From Alistipes sp. (GTDB lineage Bacteria > Bacteroidota > Bacteroidia > Bacteroidales > Rikenellaceae), in contig JAFZFP010000017.1 of assembly GCA_017555905.1 (NCBI GenBank), positions 1-64,000 on the forward strand: a stretch of DNA of 64,000 nt. Direction: 5' to 3'. The first letter of the stretch is position 1. The number at the start of each line of letters is the position of its first letter. The notes beneath the pieces are model-generated. The model was not told where the DNA came from and searched no databases. It was given only the letters and a program-made list of their open reading frames with translations. The position numbers and the translations under genes were made by a program. Below are positions 1-8,917 of this stretch, in pieces.

Positions 1-195
1 ATGGGCATCAAGGTTGAGGGCGAGTGCCGCTCAATCGTACAGCTCAATATTAAGCGATTGATGGATATCGGTTGCTACCGTGGTATCCGTCACCGTTTGG
101 GTCTCCCTGTTCGTGGTCAGAGCACCAAGAACAACGCTCGTACTCGTAAGGGTAAGAAGAAGACTGTAGCAAACAAGAAAAAGGCAACTAAGTAA
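1..195 (+). CDS. rpsM: 30S ribosomal protein S13, 3' fragment cut by the window edge
   Basis: This is the C-terminal half of small-subunit protein S13, which sits in the head of the 30S subunit and touches the P-site tRNA. The visible 64 residues include the family hallmarks [15 protein letters not shown] and the basic tail [10 protein letters not shown]. Full S13 is about 125 residues, so roughly half lies upstream of the window. The ATG at position 1 is an internal Met and not the start. It is followed after 12 bases by rpsK, the usual order rpsM-rpsK-rpsD-rpoA-rplQ of the end of the large ribosomal operon. Confidence 0.97.
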   Translation: MGIKVEGECRSIVQLNIKRLMDIGCYRGIRHRLGLPVRGQSTKNNARTRKGKKKTVANKKKATK

Positions 196-207
196 TATTA
201 GAGAGTT

Positions 208-597
208 ATGGCAAAGAAAACTGGAACAGTTAAGAAGAAGGTTGTTAAGGTTTCTGCACAGGGTATGGCTTTTGTGCACTCTACCTTTAACAACGTGATC
301 GTAACCATCACCAATGAGGTGGGTGAGGTCATCAGCTGGTCATCAGCCGGTAAGATGGGCTTCCGTGGTTCTAAGAAGAATACTCCCTATGCTGCACAGA
401 CAGCTGCTGCTGACTGCGCAAAGGTTGCTTACGATATGGGTTTGCGTAAGGTTAAGGTTTATGTAAAGGGTCCTGGTCAGGGTCGTGAGTCTGCCGTTCG
501 TACCATCCACGGTGCTGGTATCGAGGTTATGGAGATCATCGATGTTACTCCATTGCCACACAATGGCTGCCGTGCTCCTAACCGTCGTCGTGTATAA
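208..597 (+). CDS. rpsK: 30S ribosomal protein S11
   Basis: S11 lies on the platform of the 30S subunit near the E site and helps shape the mRNA exit path. The 129-residue product has the normal family length and the family motifs: the early HSTFNN segment, [11 protein letters not shown] near residues 91-101, and the C-terminal THIP-like region here read as [15 protein letters not shown]. Start is the ATG 12 bases after the rpsM stop. It is co-transcribed with rpsM, while an 86-base gap separates it from rpsD. Confidence 0.98.
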   Translation: MAKKTGTVKKKVVKVSAQGMAFVHSTFNNVIVTITNEVGEVISWSSAGKMGFRGSKKNTPYAAQTAAADCAKVAYDMGLRKVKVYVKGPGQGRESAVRTIHGAGIEVMEIIDVTPLPHNGCRAPNRRRV

Positions 598-653
598 TTC
601 TCGGATGAGAAGTATTACACACTGATTGTTTACTTAAGCACAATAGTAAAACT

Positions 654-661
654 TAACTTTG
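654..661 (+). promoter_or_regulatory. Possible internal promoter (-7 box) before rpsD
   Basis: TAACTTTG matches the Bacteroidota -7 consensus TAnnTTTG and lies 23 bases before the rpsD ATG, in the only sizeable gap (86 bases) of the operon. A -33 element is weak: the best is TTTA at 629-632 with 21 bases of spacer. An internal promoter giving extra rpsD-rpoA-rplQ transcript is inference. Confidence 0.45.
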
Positions 662-683
662 CATTAAAAAACTAAAAACAATT

Positions 684-1292
684 ATGGCAAGATATATAGG
701 ACCTAAGTCGAAGATTGCCCGTCGTTTTGGCGAGGCTATTTACGGTGCTGACAAAGTTCTTGAGAAGCGTAACTTCCCTCCTGGACAGCACGGTCTTGCT
801 CGCAAGCGTAAGAAGAACTCTGAGTACGGCGAGCAGCTTTCTGAGAAGCAGAAGGCAAAGTACACTTACGGTATTTTGGAGAAGCAGTTCGCACGTACAT
901 ACGAGGCAGCAGCACGTATGGGTGGTATCACTGGTGAGAACTTGTTGAAGCTTTTGGAGTGCCGTTTGGATAATGTTGTTTACCGTTTGGGTATTGCTCC
1001 TACACGCGCAGCAGCACGTCAGCTTGTATCACACCGTCACATCTGCGTAAATGGTAATGTAGTAAACATTCCATCATACGCTTTGAAGGCAGGTGATGTA
1101 GTATCTGTTCGTGAGAAGTCAAAGACTTTGGAGGTTATCACCGATGCGTTGTCAGGCTCATCACGTAGCCGTTACGCTTGGTTGGAGTGGGATGGTGCTA
1201 CTATGAGTGGCAAGTTCCTCCAGTCTCCAGAGCGCGAGGAGATTCCAGAGAACATCAAGGAGCAGCTTATCGTCGAGTTGTACTCTAAGTAG
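684..1292 (+). CDS. rpsD: 30S ribosomal protein S4
   Basis: S4 is the primary 16S rRNA-binding protein that nucleates assembly of the 30S body. The 202-residue product has the standard length, starts with MARYIGPK, carries the NFPPGQHG segment near residue 35, and has an S4 RNA-binding domain around residues 93-155 ([12 protein letters not shown], then [13 protein letters not shown]). There is no four-Cys zinc motif in the N-terminus, so it is of the zinc-free type. It precedes rpoA by 24 bases and may have its own upstream promoter. Confidence 0.98.
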   Translation: MARYIGPKSKIARRFGEAIYGADKVLEKRNFPPGQHGLARKRKKNSEYGEQLSEKQKAKYTYGILEKQFARTYEAAARMGGITGENLLKLLECRLDNVVYRLGIAPTRAAARQLVSHRHICVNGNVVNIPSYALKAGDVVSVREKSKTLEVITDALSGSSRSRYAWLEWDGATMSGKFLQSPEREEIPENIKEQLIVELYSK

Positions 1293-1316
1293 TAATTCAC
1301 AAACAAATTCAATATT

Positions 1317-2309
1317 ATGGCAATATTAGCATTCCAAAAACCTGAAAAGGTCATCATGCTGGAGTCTACTCCATCGTTCGGCAAATTTGAGTTTCGTCCG
1401 TTGGAGCCAGGTTACGGTATGACTGTCGGAAACGCTTTGCGCCGTGTGTTGCTCTCGTCGTTGGAGGGCTATGCTATCACTACCGTGAAGGTTGCCGGCG
1501 TGAACAATGAGTTCGCAGCAGTTCCCGGTGTGATGGAGGGTATGATTGAGATTATTCTTAATCTTAAGCAGGTACGTTTCTTGCGCACAGTTGATAATGA
1601 GGATTATGAGAAGGTCTCTATCAATGTTGCCGGTGTCACAGAGCTTACTGCAGGATATGTCTCAAACTACCTGTCGTTCTTCAAGGTTTTGAATCCTGAG
1701 TTGGTTATTTGCCACCTCGCTCCTGGTACAAAGATGCAGATGACTATTACCATTGGTAAGGGTCGCGGTTATGTACCATCAGAGGAGAATGCGGGCATTG
1801 AGAAGGATGTTGATACTCTTCCTATCGACTCTATCTTCACCCCTATTAAGAACGTCAAGTACTCTATCGAGGACTACCGTGTCGAGCAGAAGACCGACTA
1901 CGAGAAGTTGAATTTGGAGATTACTACCGACGGCTCGATCCAGCCGAAGGAGGCCTTGAAGGAGGCTGCTAAGATTCTCATTCAGCACTTTATGTTGTTC
2001 TCTGACGAGAAGATTACTATCGACGAGGATGAGCAGCAGGGTGTTGAGGAGTTCGATGAGAGCATCTTACATATGCGTCAATTGCTCAAGATGAAGCTTG
2101 CTGATCAGGATTTGAGTGTTCGCGCACTCAACTGCTTGAAGGCTGCTGAGATTGAGACTATTGGCGACCTTGTGAAACTTCACCGCAACGAGTTGTTGAA
2201 GTTCCGCAACTTTGGTAAGAAGTCACTCACAGAGCTCGATGAGTTGTTGGCAACTCACGGTCTAAAGTTCGGTACGGACGTATCTATCTACAAACTTGAT
2301 AAAGATTAA
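1317..2309 (+). CDS. rpoA: DNA-directed RNA polymerase subunit alpha
   Basis: The alpha subunit dimerises to start RNA polymerase assembly, and its C-terminal domain contacts activators and upstream DNA. The 330-residue product has the N-terminal assembly domain ([22 protein letters not shown] near residues 30-50) and the C-terminal domain from about residue 255, with the helix-hairpin-helix region [15 protein letters not shown] and the segment [12 protein letters not shown]. The length is normal for the family. It lies 24 bases after rpsD and 2 bases before rplQ, so translation with rplQ is probably coupled. Confidence 0.99.
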   Translation: MAILAFQKPEKVIMLESTPSFGKFEFRPLEPGYGMTVGNALRRVLLSSLEGYAITTVKVAGVNNEFAAVPGVMEGMIEIILNLKQVRFLRTVDNEDYEKVSINVAGVTELTAGYVSNYLSFFKVLNPELVICHLAPGTKMQMTITIGKGRGYVPSEENAGIEKDVDTLPIDSIFTPIKNVKYSIEDYRVEQKTDYEKLNLEITTDGSIQPKEALKEAAKILIQHFMLFSDEKITIDEDEQQGVEEFDESILHMRQLLKMKLADQDLSVRALNCLKAAEIETIGDLVKLHRNELLKFRNFGKKSLTELDELLATHGLKFGTDVSIYKLDKD

Positions 2310-2311
2310 TT

Positions 2312-2872
2312 ATGAGACACAATAAGAGTTTTAATCACCTTGGCAGACAGGCTGGTCACCGTAAGGCAATGCTTTCAAACATGGCATCGTCTCTTATTCT
2401 GCACAAGCGTATTCAGACAACCGTTGCTAAGGCAAAGGCTGTTCAGAAGTTCATTGAGCCATTGGTAACAAAGGCTAAGGAGGACACAACACACCAGCGT
2501 CGTACAGTCTTCTCATACTTGAAGCAGAAGGAGGCTGTTACCGAGTTGTTCCGCGTAATTGCACCAAAGATCATCAACCGTCCAGGTGGTTACACACGTA
2601 TCCTTAAGACTGGTTTCCGTCTTGGTGATGGTGCTGATATGTGTATCATCGAGTTCGTTGACTTCAACGCAACATACACTGAGGGTGCTGAGGCTCCTGT
2701 AGTTACTGCAGAGGCTAAGCCAAAGACTCGTCGTTCACGCAAGAAGGCAACTGACTCTGCAGAGGATGCAACTATCGTAGCAGAGAAGAAGACTGCAAAG
2801 ACATCTACAAAGACTACTAAGACTTCTGCTCCTAAGGTAGCAAAGAAGACTAACGTAGGTAAGAAGATGTAA
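2312..2872 (+). CDS. rplQ: 50S ribosomal protein L17 with basic C-terminal tail
   Basis: L17 binds 23S rRNA near the peptide exit. Residues 1-125 form the conserved core ([12 protein letters not shown] at the start, then [14 protein letters not shown] and the [12 protein letters not shown] helix). The last 60 or so residues are a low-complexity Lys/Ala/Thr tail that has no counterpart in the roughly 127-residue E. coli protein; similar tails occur in Bacteroidota L17. It is the last gene of the operon and is followed by a clear terminator. Confidence 0.98.
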   Translation: MRHNKSFNHLGRQAGHRKAMLSNMASSLILHKRIQTTVAKAKAVQKFIEPLVTKAKEDTTHQRRTVFSYLKQKEAVTELFRVIAPKIINRPGGYTRILKTGFRLGDGADMCIIEFVDFNATYTEGAEAPVVTAEAKPKTRRSRKKATDSAEDATIVAEKKTAKTSTKTTKTSAPKVAKKTNVGKKM

Positions 2873-2909
2873 TTTTGCATCGGGAGTAGTCGTTAGACTA
2901 TTCTAATAT

Positions 2910-2958
2910 ATACCCCGAATAGGCAATATGCAAATGTTCCTATTTGGGGTATTTTTTT
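2910..2958 (+). terminator. Rho-independent terminator of the rpsM-rplQ operon
   Basis: ATACCCCGAATAGG at 2910-2923 pairs with CCTATTTGGGGTAT at 2939-2952 (one G-T pair) and runs into a stretch of T. It closes the ribosomal operon. Confidence 0.9.
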
Positions 2959-3010
2959 GTATATTTTTCTACTCTTCGGACCATTGTGGATGTAATCCAA
3001 GGTTATAGAT

Positions 3011-3041
3011 TTTGAAATTACGAAAAAAGTGCTTAATTTTG
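3011..3041 (+). promoter_or_regulatory. Bacteroidota-type promoter for the lipoprotein gene at 3097
   Basis: TTTG at 3011-3014, a 19-base spacer, and TAATTTTG at 3034-3041 match the -33/-7 consensus of the Bacteroidota primary sigma factor. The expected 5' leader is about 50 bases. Confidence 0.8.
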
Positions 3042-3096
3042 TGTGGTGTACTATAATGTCACGAGATAATTTAACAACTTTAAAATACTAAGCATT

Positions 3097-5559
3097 ATGA
3101 AACTAAAGAATCTATTCTTCGCATTGCTTGCATTGCCACTCGTATTTGTGGCTTGTGAGAAGGGTGGTGACGAGCAGTTGGATCCTACCGTAAAGATTAC
3201 AGTAGGTACTGCTACTGAGACTACTCTTAGTTTTACCGTTGAGTCTACTGGCGCTGATAAGGTTGCCTACCTCGTTGTTGAGGGTGAGGATGCTCCTACA
3301 GCATCTGAGGTTTTGGCTAACGGTACCACTATCGATGGTAATAAGAGCGTTGCTGTGACTGCTGAGGATCTTAAGGGTGAGACCCTCTATACTATTGTTG
3401 CTGCTGCACAGAACCCAAAGGCTACTGTGAAGGCTACTCAGAAGATGACAACCCTTTCAGCAATCGTTACTCCTAATACCCCTGCCCTTAACCTTAAGTC
3501 TGCAGGCGAGATGTCATTCGCTGCTGAGGGTGGCAAGGGTGAGATTAAGTACGAGATCGTAAACCCTGTTGAGGGTGCTAAGATTTATGCTGAGGCAGGT
3601 GAGAACTGGGTTGCTAACATCGCTGACGATGGCAATGGTACTATCTCGTTCGATGTTTTGGCTAACGAGGCTGAGGCTCGCCAGACTAAGTTGTTCGTAA
3701 ACTATGGCACTGAGGATGGCTCTGTGGATCTTGAGTTCTCTGTAGATATCAAGCAGGTAGCTTCTGGTGAGACTCCTCCTGAGCATGAGTTTCAGTTTGT
3801 GGCTACACAGATTGCTACATCTTACGAGAATTATGAGGGCTTGCATATCTACTACTTCGAGGTAGGTGATAAGGGCTGGAATAGTAATGGCTGGGGCGTT
3901 GATGGCGGTACATACTACGCTTTCGAGATCGTAGCAGCTACAGGTGCTAATGGCGTTCTTCCTGCTGGTACATACGTTTTGGCTGATGATTACTCAGTAA
4001 ATACTATCAGTAGCAACTCTTACCGCTACCAGATAGTTAATGGTGAAATGGCTAATGGCTTTGAGATGTATGTGGAGGCTAACTTGATTATCTCTGATGG
4101 CAAGATCGAGGCTGACTTGTTGATGGCCGATGGCTCTATCCACTACGTTGTATTCGAGGGCGACCTCTCTGTTGAGGATGGTGGCACTCAGGGCCCTACT
4201 GAGTTCGAGGCTACCCACGTTGCTGAAAAGTGGTTGTGGGGTGGTTCTACCACTTGGGGTAACAAGTACCAGGTTGTTGGTGAGGGCTTCTCTGTAGACG
4301 TACACTTCCTCCCAAGCATCGCTTCTGAGGAGACTCTTGCTGAGGGCGAGTACAACTGGGTGAATACTACAATATTTGGCTCTTATGAGGATGAGTTCAC
4401 AACTCGTACACTTACAGTTGAGGGTCAGTCAGTTGCTGTAGATGGTGGTGCGCTCTCTGTATCTAAGGAGGGTGATGAGTACCATATCGAGATGACTTTG
4501 GAGGGCCGTGATGGCTTCGTATATATGATTGAGTACAATGGTAAGCTCAACGATAAGGGTGAGGAGCCAGGTGGCAATAGCGACTATGTTGTAAATACTC
4601 TTGGCGAGGGTGTTGAGAACACATCATACGCCTTCTTCACTTATAAGGCTGAGGGTGACAACTTCACTTTCGATCTTCTTGTGAACAACACTGATGCTAA
4701 GGCTACATCTATCAATCCAGGCTCTTATATGTACTCACCTATGGGTAAGCAGCTTGTAGGTAACCCAGGTTACTTCTACTTGGATGCCTTCAAGGTAGAT
4801 GGCGTTAAGTACACTATGCAGGTCAACTCTTCAATGGTTGTTGAGGGTGATGGCAATAACGTAAATATCACAATCAACGCTTATGCAAATACTGGCGAGA
4901 CCTTCGTTGTGAAGTATAACGGCACTGTTGGTGGCTCATCAACAGGTGGTGGCACTACTGAGGTTGTTAAGCTTACTACTCCTACTCTCTTTGGTGAGGT
5001 TTATGGCAATGCTATTACTGTTAGCTGGAACGAGATCGTTGGTGCTAAGGACTATACCGTTACTTTGAATGGCACAGATGTTCAGACCGTCTCTACAGCA
5101 TATATTCAGTATCAGAACTTGGCTTGGGAGACTACCTATACAGTGTCTGTTGTAGCAAATCCTGCTGATGCTACTGTAAACTCTGCTTCTGACGCTGGCA
5201 CAGCAACCTTCACTACCGAGGCTGCTCCTGCTGATGGTGGCGACGAGGGTGGTAACACTGGCGAGGACTATACCAACTGGAACTACTCAGCGTTCTACGA
5301 TACAAATACCGCAGTTGTAACACTCACTGGTAAGGATGATAGCCGTGTAATTACCGTGAAGACGAATGAGTTAGCATTTGCTAAGTTCTATGCTGATGCT
5401 ACCCACTCAAGTTACTTCACTGACGTTACCGTTGATGGCGTGCCTACAACCGATGTAACTGCTGAGTCTTATGTTCACGTTCAGCAGACTAAGGTTACTA
5501 TCGACCTTGTAATCAATGGTGTAAAGTACACTGGCGACTCTAACGGTTTCTCTTACTAA
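3097..5559 (+). CDS. Large multidomain lipoprotein (Fn3-like, BACON, three beta units, Fn3)
   Basis: Not assignable to a named function. The N-terminus is a lipoprotein signal with lipid-accepting Cys20 (VFVAC), followed by acidic residues that suggest surface export. Domains in order, by eye: an Fn3-like domain at about 30-120; a BACON domain at about 128-222; three diverged beta-rich units of about 110-130 residues at roughly 232-355, 365-500 and 510-615, the kind that recurs in the gene cluster at 17-27 kb; an Fn3 domain at about 625-720; and a short beta-rich C-terminus. BACON and Fn3 domains act as spacers or glycan/mucin-contact modules in gut Bacteroidales. It has its own promoter and terminator, so it is probably monocistronic. 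No catalytic motif was seen. Confidence 0.85.
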   Translation: MKLKNLFFALLALPLVFVACEKGGDEQLDPTVKITVGTATETTLSFTVESTGADKVAYLVVEGEDAPTASEVLANGTTIDGNKSVAVTAEDLKGETLYTIVAAAQNPKATVKATQKMTTLSAIVTPNTPALNLKSAGEMSFAAEGGKGEIKYEIVNPVEGAKIYAEAGENWVANIADDGNGTISFDVLANEAEARQTKLFVNYGTEDGSVDLEFSVDIKQVASGETPPEHEFQFVATQIATSYENYEGLHIYYFEVGDKGWNSNGWGVDGGTYYAFEIVAATGANGVLPAGTYVLADDYSVNTISSNSYRYQIVNGEMANGFEMYVEANLIISDGKIEADLLMADGSIHYVVFEGDLSVEDGGTQGPTEFEATHVAEKWLWGGSTTWGNKYQVVGEGFSVDVHFLPSIASEETLAEGEYNWVNTTIFGSYEDEFTTRTLTVEGQSVAVDGGALSVSKEGDEYHIEMTLEGRDGFVYMIEYNGKLNDKGEEPGGNSDYVVNTLGEGVENTSYAFFTYKAEGDNFTFDLLVNNTDAKATSINPGSYMYSPMGKQLVGNPGYFYLDAFKVDGVKYTMQVNSSMVVEGDGNNVNITINAYANTGETFVVKYNGTVGGSSTGGGTTEVVKLTTPTLFGEVYGNAITVSWNEIVGAKDYTVTLNGTDVQTVSTAYIQYQNLAWETTYTVSVVANPADATVNSASDAGTATFTTEAAPADGGDEGGNTGEDYTNWNYSAFYDTNTAVVTLTGKDDSRVITVKTNELAFAKFYADATHSSYFTDVTVDGVPTTDVTAESYVHVQQTKVTIDLVINGVKYTGDSNGFSY

Positions 5560-5645
5560 GAGATAGCCTCTGCGCTTGCGCAGAACTATTTATCGGGGCT
5601 ATGCCCAAACAATGGGTTACTCCTCGTTAAGTAGTTGATGATATT

Positions 5646-5685
5646 GAGCCTATCCAATTTGGCGTTGGATAGGCTCTTTTCTTTT
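5646..5685 (+). terminator. Rho-independent terminator after the lipoprotein at 3097
   Basis: GAGCCTATCCAA at 5646-5657 pairs perfectly with TTGGATAGGCTC at 5665-5676, followed by TTTTCTTTTT. Confidence 0.93.
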
Positions 5686-5752
5686 TAATTACGAAATTAG
5701 AACAATTGTTTGACTCTATTTCCACTAACAGAACAAATATAAACCCAAATAG

Positions 5753-5783
5753 TTGTTTTGTGTTTTTATATTTGCTAACTTTG
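5753..5783 (+). promoter_or_regulatory. Promoter for the BID_2 lipoprotein gene
   Basis: TAACTTTG at 5776-5783 is a strong -7 box. TTG at 5753-5755 lies 20 bases upstream as the -33 element. The leader to the ATG at 5821 is about 30 bases. Confidence 0.75.
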
Positions 5784-5820
5784 TAAGAGTGAATAGAATA
5801 AATATTTAAACATAAATACT

Positions 5821-7164
5821 ATGAAAAGATTTTTATCATTTTTTAGCCTTTGTGCTATGATTGCATTTGCCGTTGTGGCTTGCAAGGATGTTGATTCTGA
5901 TACGTTTCCAGAGCCACAGCCTCCCGTTGAGACGATTACTGTGGAGAGCGTTGTGGTCACCCCATCAAGCACAGAGTTGGCTATTGGCGAGGAGGAGCAG
6001 TTATCCGTTGAGGTGTTGCCAGCAAATGCTGAATATACCTTGGAATGGATCTCTACTAACGACGATGTTGTTACCGTTGTTGATGGCGTAGTTAAGGGTA
6101 TTGCCCCAGGTACTGCTATCGTTATGGCTAAGGCTGGTGACAAGACTGGTAGTTGCACAGTATCTGTTGTTGGCGTTCCGGTGGAGTCTGTAACCCTCGA
6201 CTACCACACCCTCGAACTCGAGGAGCGTGCGGCCTTCACCCTCTCGGCTACCGTATTGCCTGAGGATGCTGATAATAAGTCAATTATGTGGAGTTCATCT
6301 AATCCAGAGATCGTCTCTGTTAATGGCGCTGGTTCTGTTACAGCACTTCGTCCAGGCGAGGCTGTCATCACTGCTAAGGCTGGTAAGAAGACCGACGAGT
6401 GCGTTGTTACCGTTACTGCAGCACCATTGAGCGTAGGTGACTACTACTACTCTGATGGCTCTTGGTCACAGTCGTTGGATCCTACACGTACTCCTATCGG
6501 CGTAGTATTCTACTTAGGTGATCCTACCGAGTCTGACCCTGCACTTAAGGCTGACCATCCATATTGTACTCACGGCCTTGTCGTTGCCCTCACAGAGCAG
6601 AGCTCTACTCCTTGGCAGCGCAACCATACTATTTTCAACGATACTGTAGGTCGCTGGGTTGAGTTGAATACCGACTACGAGACCATTACTTCTGGCTATG
6701 AGAAGGATGATAATCTCAACCGTATCATTGGTTACAACAACACTAAGGCTATCGAGGCCTTCAATGCCGACGAGGTTAATGTTGATTGGAAGGTTAGTGC
6801 TGTGGAGTATGTAGTGAACTACCGTAGCGAAGTTGTTGCTCCAGAGTCAAGTAGCGATTGGTACTTGGGTTCTTCTAAGGAGTATTCTCTTCTTGTGTCG
6901 GGTGAGTACGACAAGAATCTATGGGAGATTGGCGATTCAGGCATCTCTGTACAGAATAAGAAGGATATCAACGAGAAGATTGCAATGATTGAGGGTGCTG
7001 TTCAGATTGGTGTTGCTGTACCAGTGATTATGTTCTACTGGACAAGTACCGAGTTCTCTTGGGAGTTGGCTGGAGGTATGCTACCTGGAAATGGTCGCTC
7101 TCTTCAGATGTTCAAGGGTGATGACCAGGCTTTCTATACCGTTCGTCCAATATTGGCCTTCTAA
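5821..7164 (+). CDS. Lipoprotein with two bacterial Ig-like (BID_2) domains
   Basis: A 447-residue predicted surface lipoprotein. The signal peptide ends at the lipobox VVAC, Cys21. Two Ig-like BID_2 domains follow at about 42-117 and 120-198; each has the family pattern of an opening VESV(V/T)L strand, an LPxxA(D/E) turn, an (S/T)xNxxVxxV core and a closing PGxAxIxAKAGxKTxxCxV strand. The remaining 250 residues (from GDYYYSDGSWSQSLDP) form an aromatic-rich C-terminal domain of a type common in gut Bacteroidales surface proteins; I cannot name its ligand. It has its own promoter and terminator, with no operon partners. A binding or adhesive role is inference from the architecture. Confidence 0.85.
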   Translation: MKRFLSFFSLCAMIAFAVVACKDVDSDTFPEPQPPVETITVESVVVTPSSTELAIGEEEQLSVEVLPANAEYTLEWISTNDDVVTVVDGVVKGIAPGTAIVMAKAGDKTGSCTVSVVGVPVESVTLDYHTLELEERAAFTLSATVLPEDADNKSIMWSSSNPEIVSVNGAGSVTALRPGEAVITAKAGKKTDECVVTVTAAPLSVGDYYYSDGSWSQSLDPTRTPIGVVFYLGDPTESDPALKADHPYCTHGLVVALTEQSSTPWQRNHTIFNDTVGRWVELNTDYETITSGYEKDDNLNRIIGYNNTKAIEAFNADEVNVDWKVSAVEYVVNYRSEVVAPESSSDWYLGSSKEYSLLVSGEYDKNLWEIGDSGISVQNKKDINEKIAMIEGAVQIGVAVPVIMFYWTSTEFSWELAGGMLPGNGRSLQMFKGDDQAFYTVRPILAF

Positions 7165-7186
7165 TATTTGCTGAGCCAGAGCAATA

Positions 7187-7220
7187 GGGGCGTATCCTTC
7201 GGGGATGCGCCCTCTTTTTT
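7187..7220 (+). terminator. Rho-independent terminator after the BID_2 lipoprotein
   Basis: GGGCGTATCC at 7188-7197 pairs with GGATGCGCCC at 7203-7212, followed by CTTTTTT after one T. The stem core is shared with terminators at 8865, 23770 and 26977. Confidence 0.92.
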
Positions 7221-7282
7221 GTCAATATGTCGCATAAATATGTTATAATCTACCCTTATATTCATCAATATATTGCATAAAG

Positions 7283-7312
7283 TTGCGAGTCTTAAATTTT
7301 TTCGTACCTTTG
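7283..7312 (+). promoter_or_regulatory. Promoter for the lipoprotein gene at 7403
   Basis: TTG at 7283-7285, a 19-base spacer and TACCTTTG at 7305-7312. Its position shows that the in-frame TTG at 7283 cannot be the start codon and supports the ATG at 7403, with a leader of about 85 bases. Confidence 0.8.
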
Positions 7313-7402
7313 TCGGCAAACTTTTTTGAGACAAAGGATTTGTCTATGTCTCAAAGGGTTGAGCGTGATAAAAAATTAAACACATATACACACTCAAATT
7401 TT

Positions 7403-8842
7403 ATGAAAAACACTATTAAATTTTTGATGGGTGCAATCCTCGCATTGGTATTTGTGGGTTGTACCGAGACACCTTCTGAGGAGGTAAACCGCCTCAGCGC
7501 ACCAGAGTTCAGTTGCCGTGTAGATGGTAACTCTGTTTTGGTTAGCTGGAGTGCAGTTTCTGGCGCTGCTTACTACGAGATTAAACTCAACGAGAACGAG
7601 GCTGAGAAGACCGACAAACTCGTTTACAAGTTCGAGGGCTTGGACTATGACACAACCTACACTGTCGCTTTGCGTGCAGTATCTGCTAACGAGCAGACTA
7701 TCGCAAGTTCTGTGTTCGCCTCTAAGCAGGTGACTATCGAGCCACGTAAGACCCCTGCTTACCGCGAGTGGTATCCTTACAACCAGGCTGCAGCAAGTGC
7801 TATCTCTGACAACGGTCTTTGGGTTGCTGGTGGCCGTGATGGTATGGGTATGATTATCAACCTTGTAACAGATGAGATTACTGAGGTTGAGGCATTCGAG
7901 TTCGCAGATATTACCGACAACGGTGTTGCTGTAGGTAGTTACAAGGGCGAGTCTATGGATGGCGAGGCTGCTTTGTATGTTGATGGCGAGGTTGTAAAGG
8001 TAGACCTTTCTAACCTCACTTCTACAAATATGAGCGCACTCACAGGTATCACTCCTGATGGCACTTACGCAGTGGGTTGGTACTGGGAGTATGAAGATAC
8101 CTACTACTCAAAGACTCACGGTATGATTGTGCCTTTCTGCTATGATGTAGTGAAGAAGAAGGTCACTATTCCTGCTCACCGCACTGAGGGCTCACTTGGC
8201 TCTGACGCTATGTCGCTCCACGGAGTTACCCCAGACCGCAAGATCTTTGGCTGCTTGCAGACTCAGCAATTGATGATTAGCGTCTTGTGGCAAGATGAGT
8301 ACACTCCTTATGATTTCTGCGCTTTGGAGGTAGATGAGGAGGGTTATCCACAATTCATCTTGGGCGATAACAACAACCATATAACCCAGTTGGGTAACTA
8401 TGTATATGGCTACGGTAAGACCTTTATGCCTGGCGGTTATGGTGAGACAAGCCATCCAGCAGTTCTCGATACAAAGACTAAAGAGTTGTTTGTTCTCGAT
8501 GGTATCGTAGGTTCTACAACCGCTGTAACTGACGATGGTATCGCCTTCATCAACGACACTCCATACTATATGGGTACAACTACCTTCGTAGTAGATGTAA
8601 AGAATGGCTCTGCTGAGACTATGGTAGCCTTGGAGAAGTGGTTGCTTGATGAGCACCAGATCGACATTAAGGAGTTCGAGCCATCTTGTAACGAGAATAT
8701 TGATGACCCATACGCTTTGGAGGGTCTTATCACTATTGGTGCTTCTGCTGATGGTCGTAAGTTGTTGGGTATCACCCAGACAAACTCAGGTTGGATGACC
8801 TGTGTAATCGATCTCGACGGCGCAAAGACTTTGGAGGAGTAA
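7403..8842 (+). CDS. Lipoprotein with Fn3 domain and HAF-repeat/propeller-like C-terminus
   Basis: A 479-residue predicted lipoprotein. The ATG at 7403 is chosen because it begins the lipoprotein signal (MKNTIKFLMG, lipobox VFVGC, Cys20) and because the promoter overlaps any earlier start. Residues 31-113 form an Fn3-type domain with a VSWS strand and a YDTTYTVALRA strand. From about 118 to the end, repeated segments such as DNGLWVAGG, DNGVAVGSY and PDGTYAVGW resemble HAF-type beta-propeller blades. Ligand and function are unknown. It is monocistronic, with its own promoter and a terminator shared with the convergent operon on the other strand. Confidence 0.85.
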   Translation: MKNTIKFLMGAILALVFVGCTETPSEEVNRLSAPEFSCRVDGNSVLVSWSAVSGAAYYEIKLNENEAEKTDKLVYKFEGLDYDTTYTVALRAVSANEQTIASSVFASKQVTIEPRKTPAYREWYPYNQAAASAISDNGLWVAGGRDGMGMIINLVTDEITEVEAFEFADITDNGVAVGSYKGESMDGEAALYVDGEVVKVDLSNLTSTNMSALTGITPDGTYAVGWYWEYEDTYYSKTHGMIVPFCYDVVKKKVTIPAHRTEGSLGSDAMSLHGVTPDRKIFGCLQTQQLMISVLWQDEYTPYDFCALEVDEEGYPQFILGDNNNHITQLGNYVYGYGKTFMPGGYGETSHPAVLDTKTKELFVLDGIVGSTTAVTDDGIAFINDTPYYMGTTTFVVDVKNGSAETMVALEKWLLDEHQIDIKEFEPSCNENIDDPYALEGLITIGASADGRKLLGITQTNSGWMTCVIDLDGAKTLEE

Positions 8843-8856
8843 TCCAACAGATAGAT

Positions 8857-8896
8857 CTTAAAAAAATAGGGCGTGTCCAATCGGACACGCCCTATT
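8857..8896. terminator. Bidirectional terminator between convergent lipoprotein genes
   Basis: AATAGGGCGTGTCC at 8865-8878 pairs perfectly with GGACACGCCCTATT at 8883-8896 around an AATC loop. The A-run at 8860-8866 supplies the U-tract for minus-strand transcripts coming from 8918. Confidence 0.93.
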
Positions 8897-8917
8897 CGCT
8901 AATAGCATTATGATATT

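Noticed and set aside
1-3. ATG at position 1 as the start of a 64-residue protein
   Set aside because: The product is the C-terminal half of S13, so the window edge cuts the gene.
7283-7402. Upstream in-frame start (TTG) adding 40 residues to the lipoprotein at 7403
   Set aside because: The TTG is part of the -33 box and the extra residues would bury the lipoprotein signal.
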